The notes beneath the pieces were generated by a model. The model saw only the letters and a program-made list of their open reading frames with translations, was not told where the DNA came from and made no database searches. A stretch of DNA of 64,000 nucleotides from contig CM055820.1 in the NCBI GenBank assembly GCA_029582265.1, positions 17,380,485 to 17,444,484 on the forward strand, read 5' to 3'. Positions 56,133 to 64,000 of the stretch are shown here, one piece after another. Position numbers and translations under genes: made by a program. This DNA is from Zoroaster sp. YZ-2022. Lineage: Eukaryota; Echinodermata; Asteroidea; Forcipulatida; Zoroasteridae. How positions within the stretch are numbered: position 1 is the first letter of the stretch; each line of letters starts with the position of its first letter.

Positions 56133-56230
56133 TTAAAGCACAGCACGGCAGAATTCCAATCGATCCAGCAATTTTGGCTGCAATTGGACATCGTTTCATA
56201 AAAAAGAAAAAGAAAACTAAAAATATTGAT

Positions 56231-56558
56231 GCGCGGGTCTGAGGTGATGTGCGGGTCTGAGGTGATGTGCGGGTCTGAGGTGATGTGCGGGTCTGAGGTG
56301 ATGTGCGGGTCTGAGGTGATGTGCGGGTCTGAGGTGATGCGCGGGTCTGACGCGATGTGCGGGTCTGAGGTGATGTGCGGGTCTGAGGTGATGTGCGGGT
56401 CTGAGGTGATGTGCGGGTCTGAGGTGATGTGCGGGTCTGAGGTGATGCGCGGGTCTGAGGTGATGCGCGGGTCTGAGGTGATGTGCGGGTCTGAGGTGAT
56501 GTGCGGGTCTGAGGTGATGCGCGGGTCTGAGGTGATGTGCGGGTCTGAAGCGATGTGC
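56231..56558. repeat. 18-bp minisatellite, about 18 copies
   Basis: Units GTGCGGGTCTGAGGTGAT. Because 18 is a multiple of three, open frames exist on both strands (HITSDP, CGSEVM repeats) that are not genes. Confidence 0.96.
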
Positions 56559-57202
56559 TTTTTGGTCTTGGGGTTCAACACTAGAAGGATATTTCTCAAA
56601 GACAAAGTTACTATTTTTCCCAGTCATTTTTGTTTTCTTTCTTTTGACAATGATCTTTCTAGGGTAAGTCCAGATGAAGCCACTATCTACCATTTTCCCA
56701 CACTATAGATTCTTTAGGTTTTTTTTTTTTCAAACATCCAATTCGCTAATCTTTAAGTACTTTAAAACTTCAATACACAATACCTCTTTCAAGCAGGAAA
56801 TACATTTAAAAAAACAGCAGAAACTTAGTAAAAAGTACACAAATCATACAACAAAAATAATCCTTAAGAAATGTACAAATATACAGTAAAAAAACGTGAA
56901 AATCAAGTTTTTGGTAAAAGCTTGAGTAAGATTTATGATTTACATTTAATCTACGTGGGTTTGGAAGCATAAAACACTTTATACATACATATAAAAACAT
57001 TTTATTTACAAACTTAATCTGTGATCATTTTTAAGAACTGCAACTGCCAAGTAATTTCATGCAACAATTCAGGAGAGATTAACAAAATATTCATACATGA
57101 CTAATACATATATACACATGTACATGTAGGCATTTTTCCCTAGTAAATCAGTAAATTACCCAGTTGAGAGCCAACAGAACCTCATGGAGTTCATTGTCAA
57201 CT

Positions 57203-57840
57203 GTACTATCTCGATTTGGAGATGCTGTTATCCTGTTTGATACAATAGGCCCTGATCAGGAAACCCTTGGGTGACAAAGACAGCTTTTGGTGCAATTATG
57301 GCCTACGGTGTTGGTGTCAACTGTATATTATCCTGATTGGATAATACCTTTATCCTGACTGAAACCCTATTCTCCCAATGAGGATACAATAGGCCCTGAT
57401 CGGGAAACCCTTGGGTGACAAAGACAGCTTTTGGTGCCATTATGGCCTACGGTGTTGGTGTCAACTGTATATTATCCTGATTGGGTAATATCTTTATCTT
57501 GATTGAAACCCTATTCTCCCAATGAGGATACAATAGGCCCTGATCAGGAAACCCTTGGGTGACAAAGACAGCTTTTGGTGCCATTATGGCCTACGGTGTT
57601 GGTGTCAACTGTATATTATCCTGATTGGGTAATATCTTTATCTTGATTGAAACCCTATTCTCCCAATGAGGATACAATAGGCCCTGATCGGGAAACCCTT
57701 GGGTGACAAAGACAGCTTTTGGTGCCATTATGGCCTACGGTGTTGGTGTCAACTGTATATTATCCTGATTGGATAATACCTTTATCCTGATTGAAACCTT
57801 ATTCTCCCAATGAGGATACAATTGGGAAACCCTTGGGTGA
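57203..57840. repeat. ~145-bp tandem repeat, about 4.3 copies
   Basis: ACAATAGGCCCTGATC recurs about every 145 bases with CTTGGGTGACAAAGACAGC and TATGGCCTACGGTGTTGG. Confidence 0.94.
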
Positions 57841-58257
57841 CCATGACACATTCTGCATGACTGAGCACCATTAGTTGTCGAGATTCAATAACATTTATTT
57901 AAATATTAAAGGGAAAATTCATCATCTGTTATGTTGGCAAAATTCTTTCGTGGTCCATCACTTTTAATAACACGCATGTGTACATTAAAGGGGCAGTATT
58001 GTCACAATCAGAGCAGACTGTCAACAGGGCATGGAATCGATGAACTGTAGACAAGGCATCGTCTATTGACCTCTCTAGCTCACAGTTCTGCATTGATGAT
58101 GTGCAAAGAGGGAGCGTAAATGATAAGGAGTTTTCAAGACATTTTCACAAGCTGCTCTTATCAACGTGGGGCCACACTTTCTGACAGAATTTGCAAATGA
58201 GGGGAGTTTTCTGAAAAAGATGGACAACCCGCAGCTTCGGGGAAAATGAACAAATAC

Positions 58258-58423
58258 TGCAAGTTACCGAGGCTGAAGGGGTCCTTGTCACCTAGGGTAC
58301 TGGCCTCAATGGTACCCGGGCAATCATAAAAGTACACAAACCTACACAGGATTGAGATTGCCCGGGTACCATTGGGGAGTACCCTAGGTGACACGGACCC
58401 CCTTCTGCATTACCGAGTTGCAC
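58258..58423. mobile_element. Fold-back element
   Basis: Arms of about 60 bases each side: GTCACCTAGGGTACTGG, TGGTACCCGGGCAATC and its complement GATTGCCCGGGTACCA, with a short AT-rich loop. Would form a long hairpin. Confidence 0.72.
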
Positions 58424-58929
58424 ATGAAACCAGTTTTATGGCGATTCCAAATTGTTCCTAGTGTTTCACTGGACAGTTGTCAGAATTGCATGGAAATCTG
58501 TTGGTTTTGTGTGAAATTTCATGAAAACAATGAACAATGGTTCATTTCAGGTCCTGTTGGGTTAATTCTGGTTGTGGGGAGGGGGAAATTATGATAATCA
58601 GACCTACATGTACTTACTGAATCGTACCCAAAAGAAATAATTTTGAGAAATCTGGGGGAAAAAGTTTTCACAGCCGTGACTAAATGAAGGGTTCGTGCAC
58701 AAGAATGGAATTGTGGATGTTAGTACTTGTTTCATAGGCTTTTTAGATGCAGTGCTAAATGAAGAGCAGTTACAGGATAAGCGATTGGTTAGTGAGAAAA
58801 ATACAAATTCAATTTCTTTTCCCAGACATCCCCAATTATCTGTTATTAGTTGAGGTTGGTTTAAAATTCCATTTATTACATGTATATATATCTTTATATT
58901 ACTTTTCCTCTCTAGCCCTAACTCTAACC

Positions 58930-59145
58930 ATATGCAATCCAACATAATACAACAGTTTATCAAATCCCACAAAATCCAACAGTTTCTGAATCCCACAGAT
59001 TCTAACACTTACTGAATCCCACACGATCATACAGCTGCTAAATCCCACAAGATCCAACACTTGTTAAATCCCACACAATCATACAGCTGCTAAATCCCAC
59101 AAGATCCAACACTTGTTAAATCCCACAAGATCCAACACTTGGATG
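58930..59145. repeat. Short tandem repeats around AATCCCACA-AGATCCAACA
   Basis: Six to eight imperfect units of 25-30 bases. Confidence 0.8.
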
Positions 59146-59438
59146 TTGGATCTTGTTTCACTGAGAAGCAAACAAAATAACTATTGTTCTTAACAATGTT
59201 TAGATGAATCATATTATGTCACAACCCCATATCAATACGGATCAGCTACTACTATATAGCTTTGAGACAATGGAAATAAAACACACCAGTGAGATTTTTA
59301 TCATGTTACAAGTGGCACCGATTTTAATTTTCAGTTTTATTAACAAACTGCTGAACAATAAATTATGATATATGAATGCATGAATTTTACATACATCATT
59401 ACACAAATTAAACATTGCATGGATATAACAACAGTATT

Positions 59439-59694
59439 TAGGGAGGAGGGCTAAAGTCCATGGTACAGCCAAGCCTTTGAGAAGCCTGGCCAGGCCCAGG
59501 CTTACCTGGCCTCCTAACTGTCTTTTGTGAGTCCTAATCCTGTAACAATACAGTACCTGCCAATCAACATAACATGGGCTTCTGGAGGGCCTAGCCCAGG
59601 CAAGCAGAGCTCATTATATAGGCCAGTAGGCAGGGGGAAAAGCCTGGGCCTGGCCGGGCTTCTCAAAGGCTTGGCTGTACCCTTTGTCCCTTAG
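59439..59694. mobile_element. MITE family E, copy b
   Basis: GGGAGGAGGGCTAAAGTCC and GGTACAGCCAAGCCTTTGAG at the left; CTCAAAGGCTTGGCTGTACC at the right. Uninterrupted sister of 17226-17729. Confidence 0.8.
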
Positions 59695-60570
59695 TACCAA
59701 AAACCAAAGTGAAAAATTAAGGAGAAATATCAGTCACAATCTAGAGTATCTTGATCTTTTCTTATAGATTATTAATACCCCCTATTTGCATCTTGATCTA
59801 GCTAGTGATCACTGATCACATTCAGGGGTTGAAATTAACTTGAATTTTATGGTTTGCTCACAGGACTAGTTAATGTAGTTATGTCAACATTTTTCACATT
59901 GTTTAGTCATCCTGAAAAAGGTGAAAACGTGGAGTCCGTATTTTGTACAATGTACTCGCATACAAATATAGTTTAATTGTTTACTTCATTTTTTTTCACT
60001 AGTCCATCGGACTACCCAAACCCCAGCATTCAGTTCTCCCTAAAATATTTTAATCGAGGTAATAAAACAACTATCTTCCCCTTATAAGGAAACAAATTGA
60101 GTCAAATATTTGACTGTGGGGGAAAATTTGTTGTTTCAATTTAGGCCTATTTTGTTATTATTTAAAAAAAAAAAAAACAAGGGAGAGGGAGGGAAGATAT
60201 TTGCTTGAGGGGTGGTCTTCATTAGCTGGACAAATTAAAAAGCATTCAGCTACCCCTCTAGAAGTAATTAAGCTAAGTAGCGTAACTATTGGGGGCATGG
60301 GTATACTTCTCCCAACTCAACCCCTCTTCCCCCGGTGCCCCCGCTCTGAATTCGTATCCCTATAAGAAAAACATAAGGGCCTGTAAAATGAAAGCGCCTA
60401 AAAGTGCACCCCAAGTAACCCCCTACTGAACCAACCCAAACTGATGTTTGGAGGATGGGATGATTTTATTGGGGTTCTTTTGTCATTATAATCCCGTCAA
60501 ATGTTGAACATGTCTCCCTGTCCTCGAGGGTCGCCACCCGATATCATACAGTGTTTGTCCTGTTACACGT

Positions 60571-60887
60571 TTAAATGTTGCATTGAACATTATACTGATA
60601 GTCGCAGACACTGACCGTTGGGTTGAAGTACAAGTCAACATCGCAGGATTTATGGAGTGCGATTGACCAGTCGCATAGGTAGAACATCCTGCAGTCCTCG
60701 GGGTCGGCGTAGCGTCCTCCGTTAGTCTTACCCTCACAGGTGAATTCGACTGCAGTCGATGCGTTGCTGGTGACCGATGCGTCCATTGCCAGAGTACTAT
60801 CGGATGCTTGCCCAGTAACTGATGATTCTGTCAATGAATTCTGTGCCGGTGCATTGGTAGTCTGTTCTCCGATGCCCGGGAGTGCAT
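60571..60887 (-). CDS. CBM14 gene exon 2: linker and chitin-binding domain
   Basis: Starts with two bases completing a Tyr codon, then ALPGIGEQTTNAPAQ..., the six-cysteine domain and TAA at 60571-60573. The frame is also open upstream of the acceptor; that part is intron. Confidence 0.85.
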
Positions 60888-61373
60888 CTGTTTTATTCCA
60901 ACAAATCAAATGTACAAATATTAATTCCAATCCACTCAAAGAAAATTGCCATATTTGAACATGATTTTACTTCTTTTTGTTTCTTTTTGTTTCTTCCATA
61001 TTTAAATAAGTGATACAAATTAGTAACCTAATGCATTATGTCTTTACTCCTGCCTTAGTGGTATTCTAGAGAATTTGGCTCTAGAGAATTTGCCGAAATT
61101 TTCGCCGAAAACTGTGATAAAAAGTGAAATTGCTTCCCAGTCGCAAGTAGATTGGATCATCAAGTACAGAAATAACTACTTACAGCTTGGCTTGGTCGGT
61201 TTACGGCACGCTGATCTGAAAGCCGAGAATGCCTTGGCTTGGAGTGATGCAAGATCTTCCCCCTCAGCGGCAGAGACCATTGAAGAACACATTTGTCCCT
61301 TCAGAGGCAGGATATAGGACATCAATGCCAAACCAAGTGGCATAAGGGCTAAAATGTTACGCATTTTCGCCAT
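60571..61373 (-). CDS. Small secreted protein with one chitin-binding type-2 (CBM14) domain
   Basis: Two coding exons, 61373-61184 and 60887-60571, joined in phase 1 (donor AGCT|GTAAGT, acceptor AATAAAACAG), give 168 residues. The start ATG (MAKMRNIL) has G at -3 and +4. An N-terminal hydrophobic segment (ILALMPLGLALMSYILPL) is a likely signal peptide. A Ser/Thr/Ala-rich linker (65-110) could be O-glycosylated. The C-terminal domain has six cysteines, C114, C129, C135, C145, C158 and C166, with aromatic residues and the spacing of peritrophin-A/CBM14 (YADPEDCRMFYLC). The family binds chitin outside the cell, for example in gut lining, cuticle or shell matrix, and in some immune proteins. No enzyme domain is present. 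Upstream non-coding exons may exist. Confidence 0.82.
61184..61373 (-). CDS. CBM14 gene exon 1: signal peptide
   Basis: 63 codons plus one base, donor GTAAGT. The reading frame is also open upstream of this ATG to a TTG at 61406, but without another ATG. MRNIL at 61364 is an alternative start. Confidence 0.78.
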
Positions 61374-62434
61374 AACGAAAAAAGGCACAAAGTTATTTTC
61401 AGGCAATGCGTCGTTTTGACGATAACTATCAAAACACGTCAGTCCACTCAGTTAGTATAGGCAAATGGTTTGGCTTGTTTCTGTAAATACTAGGTGTTTG
61501 AGAGCGGTACCCATGGCAACCACCAAGCCCGCAGCTTCCACGCGTGCACATCTACATAGATAACTAGTAATGTGACGTCATAAATATCTTAAGTATATTA
61601 CATATAGATTATGTATTTAATAGACTTCTGCTAATATATTTCAAGTAAATAGCCAACCTATATGTAGAGATCAGGGGAGATGAAAAGATGGGCGGGGGGG
61701 GGGGGTAAATCCTGTTATTTTTGTCAAGTAATTGATGGTTAGTGTTCCCAGTGATTAAAGGTGAGGTATATGATTGGTAATACAAAACAAAATCACTAAT
61801 TCACCTTGCTGTTCCCTTTCCAGCACAAATTGATGGTTAGTTCTCAGTGATTAGGCTAAAGGTAACGTAATACAAACATTTCAAAGTGATCGAATTTTAA
61901 CCTTTATTGTGTCATTGTGAATCATTTCTTGATCTTAATGGGAGGAGTGAACACCTTAGTCAATTACCTGATTAAATAATTATTGAATTATAATCTAAAA
62001 ACTAATTACTTGATGTTTGATTGTATCAAACATCATGACAAGTTTTTCCGTCTGATATGCTGTGATTTTCAAGAAAATGTGAAATGTATTACAAATTTAT
62101 AATGGATCACAGCCTGGATCCATTTTCCACATTAGAATACATACAAACAAACATGAATGCATTTGTATTATTTCCTCGTTAATGAGCAGCAACTTGTCCT
62201 AAGTTGGTTTCTATACATTCTTCAATTCAATTCAATTCAATATTACATTTTATTTCCATTCTCTAGATACATTATAAATGGACGCATTTATAACGGGTAC
62301 AATACAGAGTATAATAGAAAAACAGAGAAAACAAGAAGTAGACATAATAAGCGGAAGCTTGTCAATGTCAGCTTTAAACAAATAATAGTTAATTAAAGTA
62401 ATATAAACATATATTCATGCATACACACACACAT

Positions 62435-62540
<106 letters not shown>

Positions 62541-62982
62541 GACATATAAAAACACAATAAAGGGGCCACTTTCCTACCGTCACGTTAGCAGTTTTCTAAT
62601 GGTTGTAATTTTTTTTAAATATCTGAAACCACCCAAAAAGAATTTCAACATTTGAATAGACATGCATGCTTATCCTAAAGATAATTTGAGTTGATTATTA
62701 CTATTATTTTTTTAATTACCCTAAAATGTCCATCAACAAATGGACGGAAAAGTGAGGTAACGTTTTCCGTCCAATTTATATGGAAATTTGAGGGTGAAAA
62801 AATAAAAAAATAAAAAAATAAAATAAATCAACTCAAATTAGTTCTAGTATAAGCCTGCATGTCCATTCACATGTTGAAACACTTTTTGGTCGGTTTCAGG
62901 TACTTAAAAATAAATAACAACCATTGGAAAAACTGCTAAACGTGACAGATGCAAAGTGGCCCCCTTTATTGTGTTTTATGTC
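62541..62982. mobile_element. MITE G, copy b, beside the AT microsatellite
   Basis: GACATATAAAAACACAATAA at the left and CCTTTATTGTGTTTTATGTC at the right; the interior matches 37586-38030 almost base for base. Flanked by ATAT on both sides. Confidence 0.85.
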
Positions 62983-63626
62983 ATATATACATATAGACAA
63001 ACATATTAAGGCAATGAATGTACATGAATAAGAGGAAAAAAATATCATTTTTAGCGTACAATAATGTATGCGAATGGAGGCACAATCACAGTAAGCAAAA
63101 GCTTGTAGGGGTGTGCCTTAACATAAAACAGACAACAAAGGGGAGGACAATAAGTATTCTTATAAGTATAGATTCTTATAAGTATAGATGCATTAATTAT
63201 AGACATTATAACACTTTAATCATATTGTATTTATCTCGTTGTTACTGCACTTATTTATGCACCGGAAACCAGAAACATTGATGCGCATGCCTAACCACCA
63301 AACAAAATGGCGGCACTCATGTCATGCAGTGGTGCTATATCTGAAATGACTACAAGGAAAATACAACTAACGGTCATTGAAGAGAAAAATGCATCAGTGA
63401 CATCTTCCAACGCCCTGGTAAAACGAATCTTTACAATGCAGAGTGATAGCAGACGACCGTAATTAGATGAGTTAGCCTACGCCTTCGTGAACCTATAGAT
63501 AATGTTTAATAAAATAAACACCGCGATACCACTTTTACCAGTAACCAAATTTACCAAATAACCTTGAACGATATGGAACTGACTTTTAATTCAATTCCAG
63601 TCATGCACAATTATACACATTAAAGG

Positions 63627-63755
63627 TAAGGAAAAACAAGTCTCTGAGTATAGGTCGGCTTCAAAATCGGTGCGGTGATGTGGTTTTTTTGGCGTAATTT
63701 CTTTAGTGATACACACGTTAACATGTATACGCAGTTATTGGAACCAGACCGTATA
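63627..63755. mobile_element. MITE family A fragment
   Basis: CAAGTCTCTGAGTATAGGTC, then GGCTTCAAAATCGGTGCGGT and CAGTTATTGGAACCAGACC, as in the copy at 47853 and 55407; truncated at the right. Confidence 0.7.
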
Positions 63756-64000
63756 GTGTACGAATACTTTCAGGTGAATTAACCAGTTTAAATTGAGAAA
63801 GGATTTAGTTTTCCTTAACAGAATGAATACGAACAATGCCTTTTCACTAATTTTCTCTTGAACGACACAAGGTAATAACTTCACAGGTTGGTTGTGTAAA
63901 TTATGTACATGTCTTGATTCAATATAGAATAGGCACATTCGTAAAAGCAGTTTTGCAAATATTACCCAAACTGTATAGGTACCTTTGAAGTGAAAAAAAA

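Larger units (their letters stand above)
47853..56560. mobile_element. MITE family A copy split by gypsy and a TTAA element
   Basis: Family A sequence runs 47853-47996, resumes at 55407-55514 (GGTTATTGGAACCAGACC, TTTCCCATATAC), and again at 56137-56230, in the same order as in compact copies. Its end is replaced by the minisatellite 56231-56558. Confidence 0.8.
56561..60570. other. Gene-free repeat region
   Basis: No supported gene. 56600-57200 is AT-rich with nothing recognised. Contains the arrays 57203-57840 and 58930-59140, a fold-back element and MITE E copy b. Confidence 0.5.

Noticed and set aside
56093..56708. Frames of 150-170 codons with HITSDP or CGSEVM repeats
   Set aside because: Artefact of an 18-bp minisatellite that is open in several frames on both strands.

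Overview
The window is eukaryotic nuclear DNA: genes are split by GT-AG introns, intergenic space is long and AT-rich, and most bases belong to mobile elements or tandem repeats. A clear IRAK4 kinase gene, a ZNF292/ZNF654/RLF-type gene, a CBM14 chitin-binding gene, a Ty3/gypsy retrotransposon, tRNA-derived SINEs and many MITEs fit a marine invertebrate. An echinoderm or another invertebrate deuterostome is my best guess, but the phylum is inferred, not proved.

Layout. (1) 1-10823, minus strand: the 5' part of a ZNF292/RLF-like gene. Four exons join in phase; the last is a giant open exon that runs off the left edge, so the expected zinc fingers lie outside. (2) 10824-16223: intergenic, with SINEs, a huge ATT microsatellite and a minisatellite split by two nested hAT-like elements. 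(3) 16340-36290, plus strand: a complete IRAK4 gene. Ten coding exons join in phase to give 524 residues (death domain, linker, kinase). Its introns hold nested transposons and at least four tandem arrays. (4) 36291-47852: no gene found; MITEs and a roughly 5 kb array with about 17 copies of a ~145-bp unit. (5) 47853-56560: a PIF/Harbinger-like MITE carrying a near-intact Ty3/gypsy element (47997-55406, minus strand) and a TTAA-flanked element (55515-56132). (6) 56561-60570: tandem repeats and MITEs. (7) 60571-61373, minus strand: a two-exon gene for a small secreted protein with one chitin-binding domain. (8) To 64000: repeats only.

The host genes do not form an operon-like unit. The ZNF292-like gene and IRAK4 are head to head about 5.5 kb apart. 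IRAK4 is the Toll/IL-1 receptor kinase of the Myddosome; the chitin-binding protein could act in gut or surface defence, but its neighbourhood to IRAK4 is no evidence of shared function.

The strongest unusual signals are: a textbook -1 frameshift module between gag and pol of the gypsy element; at least four groups of non-autonomous elements with CCC...GGG ends at duplicated TTAA; a satellite-filled element with long inverted ends in an IRAK4 intron; a 2.2 kb palindrome-containing composite in a SINE; and several transposons nested inside transposons with target duplications that can be read directly. I did not find a clearly new enzymatic or defence system. All copy numbers and alignments were done by eye.
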